Source: Leptospira mtsangambouensis (GTDB lineage Bacteria > Spirochaetota > Leptospiria > Leptospirales > Leptospiraceae). From it: a stretch of 64,000 nucleotides of DNA. A program made the translations under genes and the position numbers. The notes beneath the pieces were generated by a model. It searched no databases, was not told the origin of the DNA, and saw only the letters and a list, made by a program, of their open reading frames with translations. Positions 10,101-19,023 of this stretch are shown here, piece by piece. The stretch lies in contig NZ_RQHK01000003.1 of the NCBI RefSeq assembly GCF_004770475.1, forward strand, positions 186,001 through 250,000, read 5' to 3'. Numbering within the stretch: position 1 is the stretch's first letter; each line of letters opens with the position of its first letter.

Positions 10101-12892
10101 TCGCATGTATGATTTCTCCATGGAAAAATCATGCAAGAGACGGTCGTTCCATATTTTGGGATAGTTTCCTTGCTGGGATGGAAACCGGCGACTTACAATA
10201 CTCTTCATATTCACTCAATAATATTCATTTTCAAGGTTTGTTGTTTCGCGAAAACTTAGAAGATCTTTATAAGAGCCAACTTCGGTATGATGCTTCTTTA
10301 TTAAGTTTACGTCAAAATCATGCGTACCAAGTGCACAGACTCAATCTCCAGTTAGTTGAAAATATGAGAGGTGAGTCTCCAGATCCAATGAGTTTGGAAG
10401 GTAGATATTTTTCAGAATCCGAAACTGTTTCTGAATGGTTGGCCACTGGGAATGCAAATGCATTATTTGATTATTATCTCTGTAAGTTAAGAATTGAATA
10501 CTTTCTTGGTGATAAAGTAAAAGCGTATGAGTATTCATTGAAACTAGATGGTTTGGAAGGTGCAATGTTTGGGATGATGTTTGTTCCTGAACATGTATTT
10601 CTTGGTGCTCTCGTTACCTTTTCACTCATCGTGGATAATATCATTCCCGCTGGAACTACAAAAGCAAATCTCAAAAAACGTTTAGTATCCTTTGCGAAAC
10701 GAATGAAAGTTTGGGCGAAAAGTTCTCCGGATAATTTTGGTCATAAATACGAAATCATTTCCGCTTTATTGTTATATTTGGCGAATCAGAAAACCCAAGC
10801 AGTGATCGCTTGTAAGGCGGCAATTTCTTCCGCCCGTGAGTTTAGTTATATCTTAGAGGAAGCCATAGCAAACGAATTTTTAGTTCGTATGTGGAAAGAA
10901 ACAGGATTTGAACAATACAGCAACTTGCATTTGGTGGAGGCGCATTATCGTTACGGGAAATATGGGTTTTTATCTAAGGTAAAACAATTAGAGATGAGCC
11001 ATATTTCTCTGAAAAAATATATCGGAAGAAACTTTAGAACAGACTCTACGGATAGTCTTGCATTGTTTAGTACAACAAAGGATATTTTTGGGGATGTTGG
11101 TTCTACTTTAGATATCAATACGGTAATCAAAGCCTCACAAACCATTTCAGGAGAGATCCAACTCAATCGTTTGTTAGAAAAGATGATGAAAATCCTGATT
11201 GAGAATGCAGGAGCAGAGAGAGGATACTTTATCCTCAAATCGGATTCAGGTTGGCAGGTTTTAGCAGAGTCAGAAGTAGAAAAAGAATCTGTTTCTGTTT
11301 ATTCAGAAACCCCATTTGCAATCGATTTTCTTGAACCAGTTGCCTATGTAAACCAAAACAAAATTCCTTCGCAGATTATTGGTTATGTGGTGAGAACGGG
11401 GCTCGTTGTTATTTGCGGTGATGCTGCAAGAGAAGGTGATTTTAAAAATGATCCTTATGTTAAGTCGACCTTACCAAAATCTTTACTTTGTTATCCGATC
11501 TTAAGCCATGGAACAGTTGTTGGTATTGTTTATTTGGAAAACAATCTCACAACGGATGCATTTACTCCAGGTAGGGTCGAAATTCTAAAAATATTATCTT
11601 CACAAATTGCTGTTTCTATTGAGAATTCACTTCTTTATACCAACCTGGAACAGAAAGTAGATGAGAGGACCAAGGAATTAAATTTTGCTTTAACGGAAGT
11701 TCAAGGATTAAAAGAACAACAAGACGGAGATTATTTTTTAGCATCTTTACTTATTGAGCCGCTAACCCAGAACCTTGCAAGTTCCTCGAATATGAAAATT
11801 CAGTTCCTTACGGAACAAAAGAAAAAGTTTTCTTATAAACAATGGAGTTCCGAAATTGGTGGAGACTTATGTGTATCATCATCCATCCAACTTCAGAATA
11901 AAAAGTACATTGTTGTTTTAAATGGCGATGCCATGGGTAAATCGATGCAAGGAGCAAGTGGTGCTCTTGTCATTGGCTCGGTGTTTGAAGCAATCATCAA
12001 AAGAAATGGCCAATCCGAAGAAGTCAGAGACATCACTCCTGAAAAATGGGTGAGCAATGCCTATACGGAATTGCATAACACACTCGTAACATTTGATGGT
12101 TCGATGTTAATTTCTATGTTTCTTTGTTTGATTGATGATGAAACTGGTTTCTTTTATTTTTTAAATGCGGAACATCCGAGGCCTGTGATTTACCGTAATG
12201 ATAAAACTTTCTTTTTACCACATAACTATGTTTGTGCGAAGTTAGGTCTTTTGGCTTCCAAAAAAGCACTCCAGATCAATACGTTCCAATTAGAAAAAGG
12301 GGATGTCCTTTTGATTGGTTCAGATGGACGTGACGATATTTTGATTGGTTCCGAAGCTGAAATGGAAGTGAACGAAGATGATGAATTGTTTTTAAAAACA
12401 ACTTTCGAAGGCCAAGGAGATCTAGAAGCAATTCGAGATGCGATCAAAAGCCATGGGGAATTGATTGATGATTTATCTTTAATTCGTGTCGAATATACAG
12501 GAGAGGGTTCGCCCATCCACGTTCCAACCAACCATCCAAAACATTTTGTTTATTTACGTGCACTCACTCTTTATAAGCAGAAAAAATGGAAGGAAGTTGA
12601 AAAAATGATTTCGAGTCATTTTGAATCCATTCATGATGCACCACTTTCTGTTCAAAAAATATATCTTTATACTGAACATAGAATGTCCGTGTTCCCATTG
12701 GAATTTGCGGTGCAATACGTGCAAAAAAATCCTTCGGATAGTTTAACACTCTTTTATATTGCTGAGGCACTATTTGAAAATGGAGATTTTTCGGCTGCTT
12801 TTGATTATTCCGAACGGGTGCAACTGAGACGCCCATACCACAAAGAAAACAATATTTTATTTGCTCGACTCTTGGAACTTCGGCGAAAATAA
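7178..12892 (+). CDS. Giant signalling protein: Ser/Thr kinase-AAA ATPase-GAF-SpoIIE phosphatase
   Basis: This 1904-residue protein starts at GTG, preceded by a TAGGA ribosome site. Residues 1-270 are a protein kinase domain with Lys35 (VVIK), HND at 126-128, Asn133 and DFG at 147-149, all consistent with activity. A STAND/AAA-type ATPase follows, with Walker A GRSGIGKS near 330 and Walker B VVLFLDD near 456. A long helical region reaches about residue 1300. A GAF domain lies at about 1310-1490, a short coiled coil follows, and a SpoIIE/PP2C-type phosphatase occupies about 1550-1775 (EIGGDLC, GDAMGKSMQGA, GSDGRDD). The C-terminus looks TPR-like. One polypeptide thus carries both kinase and phosphatase modules. 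The architecture resembles the multidomain 'predicted ATPase' kinases of cyanobacteria and spirochaetes. Its signal and targets are unknown. Confidence 0.85.
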   Translation: MFTVGKYNALRELHLGKRSSVYSGESLSGEPVVIKLLNRDYPDNHEITRFKNEFEILRSVDSPYTLRPLDLETYQNTVAIVFPNVGFTDLAKLQLSGKYSNIATFLNISIEVCKALVDIHKAKIVHNDIKAQNIIYNPDTGALKIIDFGSATLLTHRSFYLPMNQNLTGTLAHISPEQTGRMNRTVDYRTDFYSFGVTLYQLITGDLPFLYTDSLEMVHAHLAKTPLSPKERSGAPKIVSDLIMKLLEKNPEDRYQTATGLLSDLSAIQSVLLENGKESLNQFQMELAKNDKSSRFQIPKKLYGRETQLHVFEEKFLDAKEGKIETFLISGRSGIGKSALINEIQKPVTREKAYFTSGKFDLYKKSIPYRAINLALQGLVRQLLSENESAVKEWKKNLSDALGANAKLIIDVVPELSQLLGDKPSPPELDSLETENRFHLVFRKFLRTICTKEHPVVLFLDDMQWADSSSILLLKEVLTDPEISYFFIILSYRDNEVLPTDPFFRLLEELREIQIAITEIRLEPLRERDVALLVSETLMVPESEIRPIAEVLWKKTKGNPFHVNEMFKNLYERSYIYFADDHWSWDKDKIDSVNISDNVIDLIIDKINLQSEELIDALKLTACIGNWFRHDIYATIADRPFHKASMDLVTLANEEFLILGMEDANFTHDKIREAIYKIISPEEKAKLHYKIGKTYLSILYKYKLEDHLFTIVNQLNLGASQMKGSEELAELRILNEKAGFKALNSSAYDAAFTFFDRMVGLMKDEEWKSDYENSLKLHLAYARSAYLSKNFEAAEKSFNYILSFVRNDLDKILVYELQSSMLVTQNKMKEVLETLKQALKLVGVRLPKKANSLSPLPELIKFKFKLGNRSIESLEHLPIANDPRYLAIMRLLNACIAPSFLAEPDLFPVIVLKLVNNTLRFGLCEISAFGFCAMGVIQGSGLGNYGDGFKFGQLGVRLLETLDAKPFQCRTLFMFACMISPWKNHARDGRSIFWDSFLAGMETGDLQYSSYSLNNIHFQGLLFRENLEDLYKSQLRYDASLLSLRQNHAYQVHRLNLQLVENMRGESPDPMSLEGRYFSESETVSEWLATGNANALFDYYLCKLRIEYFLGDKVKAYEYSLKLDGLEGAMFGMMFVPEHVFLGALVTFSLIVDNIIPAGTTKANLKKRLVSFAKRMKVWAKSSPDNFGHKYEIISALLLYLANQKTQAVIACKAAISSAREFSYILEEAIANEFLVRMWKETGFEQYSNLHLVEAHYRYGKYGFLSKVKQLEMSHISLKKYIGRNFRTDSTDSLALFSTTKDIFGDVGSTLDINTVIKASQTISGEIQLNRLLEKMMKILIENAGAERGYFILKSDSGWQVLAESEVEKESVSVYSETPFAIDFLEPVAYVNQNKIPSQIIGYVVRTGLVVICGDAAREGDFKNDPYVKSTLPKSLLCYPILSHGTVVGIVYLENNLTTDAFTPGRVEILKILSSQIAVSIENSLLYTNLEQKVDERTKELNFALTEVQGLKEQQDGDYFLASLLIEPLTQNLASSSNMKIQFLTEQKKKFSYKQWSSEIGGDLCVSSSIQLQNKKYIVVLNGDAMGKSMQGASGALVIGSVFEAIIKRNGQSEEVRDITPEKWVSNAYTELHNTLVTFDGSMLISMFLCLIDDETGFFYFLNAEHPRPVIYRNDKTFFLPHNYVCAKLGLLASKKALQINTFQLEKGDVLLIGSDGRDDILIGSEAEMEVNEDDELFLKTTFEGQGDLEAIRDAIKSHGELIDDLSLIRVEYTGEGSPIHVPTNHPKHFVYLRALTLYKQKKWKEVEKMISSHFESIHDAPLSVQKIYLYTEHRMSVFPLEFAVQYVQKNPSDSLTLFYIAEALFENGDFSAAFDYSERVQLRRPYHKENNILFARLLELRRK

Positions 12893-12900
12893 ATCATCTT

Positions 12901-13284
12901 ATGTTATCCGTCGGAAACGACATCGTTGAAAACCAGAGAATTCGTGAACTTCTCGAAAAACATGGAGATCGCTTTTTAAAGAGGGTTTTTACCGACGAGG
13001 AAGTCGAATATTGCCACAAACACAAAGACCCGGTCCCCTTTTTGGCGGGTCGTTTTGCCTGTAAGGAAGCCGTGATCAAGGCCCTCAATTTAAACCCGGG
13101 CGAAGTTGCCGATATGCGCGAGATTGAACTTGCAGGCACCAATTTTGGTAAAAAAACGCTAGTCATCCATGGGAAAACTGAGAAGTTTTTCCGTGAGAAA
13201 GGATTTACTAGCAGTTCCGTATCCATCAGCCACGCTGACCATTACGCAACGGCAGTTGTCGTTTTCTACAAGGAGCCCAAATGA
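12901..13284 (+). CDS. acpS: Holo-[acyl-carrier-protein] synthase
   Basis: This 127-residue enzyme transfers 4'-phosphopantetheine from CoA to apo-ACP. It has the family motifs: VGNDIVENQRI at the start with the metal-binding Asp, and FLAGRFACKEAVIKAL around residue 50 with the catalytic Glu and Lys. SISHADHYATAVVV closes the fold. Length is typical for AcpS. It starts 8 bp after the giant kinase gene and overlaps the next ORF by 4 bp. It is an essential housekeeping gene embedded among signalling genes. Confidence 0.93.
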   Translation: MLSVGNDIVENQRIRELLEKHGDRFLKRVFTDEEVEYCHKHKDPVPFLAGRFACKEAVIKALNLNPGEVADMREIELAGTNFGKKTLVIHGKTEKFFREKGFTSSSVSISHADHYATAVVVFYKEPK

Positions 13285-13505
13285 TCGTTAGTGATAAAAT
13301 GAAAGCAGTATTGGTTCATTACAACCAAGCCCTTTCGTTATACAAATCGCGAAAGTTCGCAGAAGCAAAAGAAGAGTTTAAAAAAGGACTCGCGATTCAT
13401 CCTGGAGATGGCCCCTCGAAACTATACATTGAACGTTGCGATGATTATATCGCAGATCCCCCACCAGAAGATTGGGACGGGGTTTATAACATGAAAACAA
13501 AATAG
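13281..13505 (+). CDS. Small TPR-like protein
   Basis: This 74-residue protein contains about one and a half tetratricopeptide units: YNQALSLYKSRKFAEAKEEF and then KGLAIHPGDGPSKLYIERC. No signal peptide is present, so it is probably cytoplasmic. The ATG overlaps the acpS stop (ATGA), implying translational coupling. It may be an adaptor for neighbours such as bactofilin or the kinases. It is short but well conserved in form, so I regard it as real. Confidence 0.7.
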   Translation: MIVSDKMKAVLVHYNQALSLYKSRKFAEAKEEFKKGLAIHPGDGPSKLYIERCDDYIADPPPEDWDGVYNMKTK

Positions 13506-13510
13506 GAACT

Positions 13511-13879
13511 ATGTCAAAAAAAGAAATGCAAACAACCATCACCGAACACGGAGTCATTGCCACTATTCTAGGAAAAGAAACGGCGTTTAACGGAACTTTG
13601 GCGTTCAAAAAACCCTTACAAATTTCTGGTGATTTCACGGGCGAAATCATCTCTGATGGTTATCTGGTGATTAGCGAAGGTGCAAGAGTCAAAGCAAATA
13701 TCAAAGCTGGTACGGTTGTTGTTGGCGGAACCATTATTGGAAACGTAACAGCAACACAAAGATTAGAAATGTTATCTACTGGCAAAGTCCAAGGAAACAT
13801 TCGTACGGCAAAACTTCAAATTGCTGATGGGGTTGTATTTGATGGGAATTGTGAAATGCTAAGCAGCGAAGAAACTTAG
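13511..13879 (+). CDS. Bactofilin (polymer-forming cytoskeletal protein)
   Basis: This 122-residue protein is a single bactofilin domain. It has short polar tails around a glycine- and valine-rich beta-helix core: GTLAFKKPLQISGDFTGEI, then VKANIKAGTVVVGGTIIG, then LSTGKVQGNIRTAKLQIADG. Bactofilins polymerise without nucleotide and act in cell shape, peptidoglycan placement or polar organisation. The gene lies 5 bp after the TPR gene and ends 1 bp before the histidine kinase. In a helical spirochaete a shape role is plausible but is inference. Confidence 0.85.
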   Translation: MSKKEMQTTITEHGVIATILGKETAFNGTLAFKKPLQISGDFTGEIISDGYLVISEGARVKANIKAGTVVVGGTIIGNVTATQRLEMLSTGKVQGNIRTAKLQIADGVVFDGNCEMLSSEET

Positions 13880-13880
13880 T

Positions 13881-15662
13881 TTGTGGCAATTTCATCCTTA
13901 TAGTTTACTTCTATTTCTAGCATTCAGCTTCAATCTTGTATTGGGGCTTTTCGTTCTCAAATCCTTCCGCCTAGATCTTGTTAAATACCTTTTAATTTTA
14001 GTTTTCGGTTCTATGATGTGGACCGGATTTTATGGAATTGATTTTGTATTTATAAGTCCAGCCCTACATAGATCCTTTATTGCATTTTTATATATTGGTG
14101 TTGCTCTAGCCAATTTAGGAATGGTGCTTGTTTCATTAGAATTTACGCAAAACAAGCATTTGTTGACAAAAAAGTTTTGGGTTATGTTAACAATCCAACC
14201 GCTGGTTACACTTGCGGTATGTGTTCTTGATCCCATTTTTAAAACTTTAACACTCGATACATATTTAGTAAATATCAACGGTCGAATTCAGTGGGTCCAA
14301 GAAACAAATGTTGGCGGATTCATAGTTTCCTATTTCTTTTCATTCTTTTGGTCTGCATTTGTCGCTTATCTACTCATCAAAGGTATTTTTGTATCTAAAT
14401 CGACAGAAAGACGAAGGTATTTGTTGATTTTGTTGTCCTACTTGTTTATTTGGGTAACGGCCATTTTGCATAAGTTAGGTTTTCGTCCTCTGCCCGGACT
14501 CAATGTTACTGCCGTGATGAGCACGATGCAGGTAATTTTGATTTTTTTCGCCATCGGATATTATCGTATGTTCGACCTTGTTCCATTGGTCCGAGGGGAA
14601 ATCGTAGACGAGTTGGACGAAGCAGTAGTGATCCTCGATTTTAATAATCGTATTGTTGATTGGAATATGTCCGCAGAACATTTGTTTCGAATCTCCTCCA
14701 AAAACTCTACTTTACTTTCATATAAATATTTTTTTGCATCAGCTCCTGGAATTATTTCTAAACTCGATCATTTGTCAGATAAAAAAACACTTACAAAATG
14801 GATTTGGGAAAAAGATGAAAAGTATTGGGAAGTGACCGCAAAACAGATCCGAGATGCTAACCGTAAAAAAATTGGAATGGTTCTTGTTTTTCGCGATATC
14901 ACCGAACAAAGAAATTTAGAAAAACAAATGGTAAATGTCAACCGTGAACTCTTGGTTGCCAATGGAACCAAAGATCGTTTTTTATCGATCATTTCACATG
15001 ATTTGCGTGGCCCACTCGCTGGGATTAAAATGTTACTCAAAGTATTGAATGAGGACATGAAAAAGAAAGAAGATGCACTCGCTGGAATGACACAGTCTTT
15101 GGTAGACGCAACGGAATCTGTTTTTTCCTTATTGGAAAACCTTTTGGAATGGTCTAAGTTACAACGGGGACAGGAAGAATATAGGCCACATTACTATCGT
15201 TTGGATAACATAGTGCGGGAGTGTTTGGAGCTCTTTACTCTTAGCGCATCGACAAAAGGTATTGTTTTGGAGGTGAATGTTCCTTCTCATGCAATGGTGT
15301 TTTGCGATGATCGAATGATCATCACTGTCATTCGAAATTTGATTTCAAATGCACTGAAGTTCAGTCATAAAAATGGCAAAGTTATCATTGAAGCAACCGA
15401 TATAGGCGAGGACTGGCAGGTTTCAGTCATTGACTCTGGAGTAGGTATGTCGAAAGCCATCGTAGACAAACTATTCAAAGTTGGGGAAGTGATTAAGTCA
15501 ACAGGGACCCAAGGGGAGACAGGGAATGGAATCGGACTTTTGCTCTGTCATGAATTTGTTTCTGTCAACGGAGGGACCATGTATGCTGATAGCGATGGAG
15601 TATCTGGTTCTAGATTCGTTTTTACAATTCCTAAAAAAATGAGAGAGGAGATCGTTTCATGA
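13881..15662 (+). CDS. Membrane sensor histidine kinase (7TM-type N-terminus, PAS, HisKA, HATPase)
   Basis: This 593-residue kinase begins at TTG one base after the bactofilin stop. No in-frame ATG fits, because the first hydrophobic segment starts at once. About seven or eight transmembrane helices occupy residues 1-225. A PAS domain follows (EAVVILDFNNRIVDWN), then HisKA with SIISHDLRGPLAG (phospho-His near 372), N-box RNLISNALKF near 485, G1 DSGVGM and G2 GNGIGLLL near 548. No response regulator gene is adjacent, so it is an orphan kinase here. It overlaps the next SDR gene by 4 bp. Confidence 0.88.
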   Translation: MWQFHPYSLLLFLAFSFNLVLGLFVLKSFRLDLVKYLLILVFGSMMWTGFYGIDFVFISPALHRSFIAFLYIGVALANLGMVLVSLEFTQNKHLLTKKFWVMLTIQPLVTLAVCVLDPIFKTLTLDTYLVNINGRIQWVQETNVGGFIVSYFFSFFWSAFVAYLLIKGIFVSKSTERRRYLLILLSYLFIWVTAILHKLGFRPLPGLNVTAVMSTMQVILIFFAIGYYRMFDLVPLVRGEIVDELDEAVVILDFNNRIVDWNMSAEHLFRISSKNSTLLSYKYFFASAPGIISKLDHLSDKKTLTKWIWEKDEKYWEVTAKQIRDANRKKIGMVLVFRDITEQRNLEKQMVNVNRELLVANGTKDRFLSIISHDLRGPLAGIKMLLKVLNEDMKKKEDALAGMTQSLVDATESVFSLLENLLEWSKLQRGQEEYRPHYYRLDNIVRECLELFTLSASTKGIVLEVNVPSHAMVFCDDRMIITVIRNLISNALKFSHKNGKVIIEATDIGEDWQVSVIDSGVGMSKAIVDKLFKVGEVIKSTGTQGETGNGIGLLLCHEFVSVNGGTMYADSDGVSGSRFVFTIPKKMREEIVS

Positions 15663-16516
15663 AGAAGACAATTGTTGTTACCGGTGCTACAGATGGAATT
15701 GGAAGAGTTTGTGCTCATACATTTGCAAAAAACCAAGAAGAATTCATTTTAGTGGGTCGCAATGCAGATAAATTAGCGGCTCTCGTTTATTCATTACAAG
15801 TGACAGGGGCAGTGGTTCATTCTTATGTTGCTGATTTATCATCTGCAAAAGAAACTTTTTTGTTATCTGAAACCATCCGAAAAAACCATCCACAGATTGA
15901 TGTTTTACTGAACAATGCTGGTGCCTATTTTGACCAATACACTCTAACAAAGGAAGGTATTGAGTCTACATTTGCTTTAAATCATTTGAATTATTTTATA
16001 TTATCATTGGGACTACTTCCTTCGTTAAAAAAATCCAACGAACCACGAATTGTCAATGTGGCTTCTCGTGCACATATGGGAGTTTCATTGGATTTTAATA
16101 ATTTGTTAGGTGAAAAAGAATATTCAGGTTGGAAACAATACCAAAGATCCAAACTGATGAATATATATTTTACTTATGAACTTGCAGAACGTTTAAACCA
16201 AACAAAAATTACTGTGAACTGTCTTCATCCTGGATTTGTCAAAACTCGATTTGGTCAAAACAATGATGGATTAGCAAAATTCCTATTAACCTTTGCCCAA
16301 AATGTTTTTGCTATTTCGGAAGAGAAAGGTGCAGAAACTTCTATTTTTCTTTCCACGGACCCTTCTGTTTCCGGAGTTTCCGGGAAGTACTTTGTAAAAA
16401 AAGAAATTCTAAAAAGTTCTGAACCATCTTATGATGTGGCAGCAAGAAGAAATCTTTGGTCTTATACTGAAGATCTTTTGAAACATAAGTTTAGTTTTAA
16501 ATTCCCAGGTTTTTAA
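15659..16516 (+). CDS. Short-chain dehydrogenase, retinol dehydrogenase-like
   Basis: This 285-residue SDR has TGATDGIGRV at the N-terminus, NNAGAYFDQ, the Ser in VASRAHMG and the YQRSK catalytic YxxxK. The LNHLNYFILSLGLLPSL segment and the long C-terminal tail resemble retinol dehydrogenase/WWOX-type SDRs more than FabG. The substrate is unknown; lipids or aldehydes are typical. It is translationally coupled to the histidine kinase by an ATGA overlap. Confidence 0.8.
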   Translation: MKKTIVVTGATDGIGRVCAHTFAKNQEEFILVGRNADKLAALVYSLQVTGAVVHSYVADLSSAKETFLLSETIRKNHPQIDVLLNNAGAYFDQYTLTKEGIESTFALNHLNYFILSLGLLPSLKKSNEPRIVNVASRAHMGVSLDFNNLLGEKEYSGWKQYQRSKLMNIYFTYELAERLNQTKITVNCLHPGFVKTRFGQNNDGLAKFLLTFAQNVFAISEEKGAETSIFLSTDPSVSGVSGKYFVKKEILKSSEPSYDVAARRNLWSYTEDLLKHKFSFKFPGF

Positions 16517-16519
16517 ATT

Positions 16520-16885
16520 ATGGGTTACCAACACCAAACAAATCCAATACAAATTCCTGTTCCTGGTGGCAAAACCATCGCCGAACATTTTGGAATCCCG
16601 TCTACTGGTCATTCAGAAATTTCAATTGCCCATATGGTTGCTCCACCTGGATGGGGAGAACCATTTCAATCACCTAACTTTGATGAGTGGACCCTTATGG
16701 TTCGAGGCAAAAAACAAATAGAAGTGGATGGGAAGATAATTGTATTATCAGCGGGAGAATCTTTGTTCATAGAAAAAGGGTCTCGGGTACGGTATTCCAA
16801 CCCTTTTCTTGAAGATGCTGAATATTGGTCGGTTTGTAAGCCTGCATTTTCTTTAGATTTAGTGAATCGAGAACCAGAAGTTTAA
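16520..16885 (+). CDS. Cupin-domain protein
   Basis: This 121-residue protein is a single small beta-barrel with cupin-like segments DEWTLMVRGKKQIEVDGK and LSAGESLFIEKGSRVRYSNP. The canonical metal-binding histidines of cupin motif 1 are largely missing, so it may be a non-metal binding protein rather than an enzyme. It sits 3 bp after the SDR gene. Its ligand cannot be inferred. Confidence 0.7.
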   Translation: MGYQHQTNPIQIPVPGGKTIAEHFGIPSTGHSEISIAHMVAPPGWGEPFQSPNFDEWTLMVRGKKQIEVDGKIIVLSAGESLFIEKGSRVRYSNPFLEDAEYWSVCKPAFSLDLVNREPEV

Positions 16886-16898
16886 GTAAGGTTACATT

Positions 16899-18131
16899 AT
16901 GGGCATAGAGGAGAAACCAACGGCGGATTTAAGTTTCCTAAAGAAGGAAATGAAAAAGGTCCAATTTCCCGAAGGTTCGCTTATCATCCAACAATTCTCG
17001 TTAGGTGAATCGTTTTATTTTATTGAATCGGGCAGAGTTGAGGTTTGGAAATATTTAGACGAGAGTAAACAAGAAATACTTGTGATTGGTGATCTTTCAT
17101 CGGGTGATTATTTTGGTGAAATCGCTCTCATTGATTCTGCGCCTCGAACAGTGAATATTTCAGCAAAAGAAAACTTAGTCCTCTATGAGTTGACCCGTGA
17201 AGATTTTCACCGTTTGCTACAAACAAGCCCAGAATTGACATTGACTCTTTTGAAGTTACTTACGGCAAGAATTCGTAATGCTGAGCAAAGAGAAAATCAA
17301 GTTTTGATTCAGAAGAATAAAGAACTTCGTCGGCAGAATGAAACTCTCGAGGAGATGGTTAAGGAACGGACGGCAAAATTAACCCAAACTTTAAAAATCA
17401 TCCAAGAAGATTTAGAAACGGCAAAAACCATCCAAAGAAATATTTTACCACTTGGGCTTCGGTATGTAGCACATTTGGACTTTGGATCTTCATTTGAGCC
17501 AATGGCAGAAGTGGGTGGTGATATATTTGATGTCATTCGTTTGGAAAAATCAAAGATACGATTATTTTTAGCAGATGCCATTGGGCACGGAGTTCAAGCC
17601 GCACTCATAACTATGGCGATCAAAGCGGAATATGATCATATCAAACGTAATGCCCCAAATCCTGCAGATGTTTTATATGCTTTAAACCAAATTTTCATTG
17701 AGAGTTATGGTAAAAAATCCAATCAATTTACTGCCGTCATTGTTGATTTGAATTTAGAAGAAAACAGTTTAACCTATTCTTCAGCCGGTCACAATGAACC
17801 TTATATCGTTACAAAAGACCAATTCATTCCGCTTACAGAATCGGGAGTGATGTTGGGTTTGGAAAAAGATGTCGAGTATACCAATCATTCTATGTCTTTT
17901 GGGTTGGGAGATCGTTTGTTTATGATTTCTGATGGGTATTTGGAGCAGGAAAACTCGGAGGGAATTCTCCTGGGAGAGTCCAAATTGCTTTCCAGTTTTG
18001 AATCCGCTAAGAGTTTGGATTTAAATCTAACAGATACAATCAATTTGTTAATGGATGATTTTCATTCGTTTCGAGGTACTACCTCCATGATGGATGATGT
18101 AACGATTCTAGGAATCGGGACCAAGTGTTGA
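16899..18131 (+). CDS. cNMP-binding domain plus SpoIIE-type Ser/Thr phosphatase
   Basis: This 410-residue cytoplasmic protein has a cyclic-nucleotide-binding fold at residues 15-130 (FYFIESGRVEVWK; GDYFGEIALIDSAPRTVNIS, with the Glu and Arg of the phosphate-binding cassette). A coiled coil lies at about 130-185 and a SpoIIE/RsbU phosphatase at about 195-405 (AEVGGDIFD, ADAIGHGVQAAL, MISDGYLEQ, MMDDVTILG). It likely dephosphorylates an anti-sigma-factor antagonist or a similar protein in response to cAMP or cGMP. The CHASE2 cyclase at 53194 could supply the nucleotide (inference). It is the second SpoIIE phosphatase in this run. Confidence 0.87.
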   Translation: MGIEEKPTADLSFLKKEMKKVQFPEGSLIIQQFSLGESFYFIESGRVEVWKYLDESKQEILVIGDLSSGDYFGEIALIDSAPRTVNISAKENLVLYELTREDFHRLLQTSPELTLTLLKLLTARIRNAEQRENQVLIQKNKELRRQNETLEEMVKERTAKLTQTLKIIQEDLETAKTIQRNILPLGLRYVAHLDFGSSFEPMAEVGGDIFDVIRLEKSKIRLFLADAIGHGVQAALITMAIKAEYDHIKRNAPNPADVLYALNQIFIESYGKKSNQFTAVIVDLNLEENSLTYSSAGHNEPYIVTKDQFIPLTESGVMLGLEKDVEYTNHSMSFGLGDRLFMISDGYLEQENSEGILLGESKLLSSFESAKSLDLNLTDTINLLMDDFHSFRGTTSMMDDVTILGIGTKC

Positions 18132-18144
18132 ATAGGAGTTTATT

Positions 18145-19023
18145 TTGGGATTAATCATTGCTTATATTTTGTTTCTTTTGAATTTAATGTCGATCATACC
18201 TACCATGTATCCGCTTTATATCTGGAAGTTGGTGACAACAGGGTCATGGAGAAGATTTGGTGACAGGTTGCTATTGAAAGTCGGAGAGGCATGGATTGAA
18301 AACAATTATCGTATTTCAAGAATGTTATATGGGGTACAATTTGAAGTAATCGGCGAGGGATACCAAAACTTAAAACAAGACGGACGGTATATGATTATCT
18401 GTAACCACCAATCTTGGTCTGATATTTATATCATCCAGTCAGTTTTGAACCGCAAAATCCCACTGATTCGATTTTTTATTAAAGATTCGTTAAAGTATGT
18501 TCCCATACTAGGGCACGCTTGGCTTGCCTTGGATTTCCCTTTTGTCAAAAGAAGTAGCCGAGAACAATTGAAAAAAAATCCAGAACTTGCCACCAAAGAT
18601 TTGGAGAATGTCAAAAAAGTTTGTGAGAAGTTTGCAGGTATGCCTTTTTCCATTTTGAATTTTCTGGAAGGGCACCGAAGAACTCCAGAAAGAGTTCAAA
18701 AATTATTAAAGAAAAATCCCTACCAAAATTTACTACGTCCGCATAGTGGGGGGATTTCTGTTGTCTCCACTGCGTTAAGAAATTCGCTTGATGCTTTTAT
18801 CGATTTAACGATTGTTTATCCTACAGAAAATCCAAGTTTTTTAGATTTGATGCGTGGTAAAATTCGAAAACTAAAGGTGTTTGTGGAAGTGATCCCGGCT
18901 CCTCTTGTACCAATCGAAGAGAACGAACAGTTTGCACCAATGTCCAAAAAAATGAAACGTTGGGTTGATGAACGTTGGGCTTTAAAAGATGCATTGATCT
19001 CAAAGGAGAAACAACCAAAATGA
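18145..19023 (+). CDS. 1-acyl-glycerol-3-phosphate acyltransferase-like protein (PlsC family)
   Basis: This 292-residue membrane-associated enzyme has an N-terminal hydrophobic segment, NHQSWSD (the HX4D catalytic motif) near residue 92 and LEGHRRT (EGxR-type motif) near 173. The overall form is that of YihG/LCLAT1-type lysophospholipid acyltransferases. It would acylate lysophosphatidic acid or a related lysolipid at the inner membrane. The start is TTG at 18145, supported by AGGAG at 18134-18138. It overlaps the next gene by 4 bp. Confidence 0.83.
   Translation: MGLIIAYILFLLNLMSIIPTMYPLYIWKLVTTGSWRRFGDRLLLKVGEAWIENNYRISRMLYGVQFEVIGEGYQNLKQDGRYMIICNHQSWSDIYIIQSVLNRKIPLIRFFIKDSLKYVPILGHAWLALDFPFVKRSSREQLKKNPELATKDLENVKKVCEKFAGMPFSILNFLEGHRRTPERVQKLLKKNPYQNLLRPHSGGISVVSTALRNSLDAFIDLTIVYPTENPSFLDLMRGKIRKLKVFVEVIPAPLVPIEENEQFAPMSKKMKRWVDERWALKDALISKEKQPK

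Noticed and set aside
18975..19019. Upstream ATG start for the SMP-30-like lipoprotein
   Set aside because: It would place 15 polar residues before the signal peptide, whereas the ATG at 19020 has AAAGGAG and the usual ATGA overlap.
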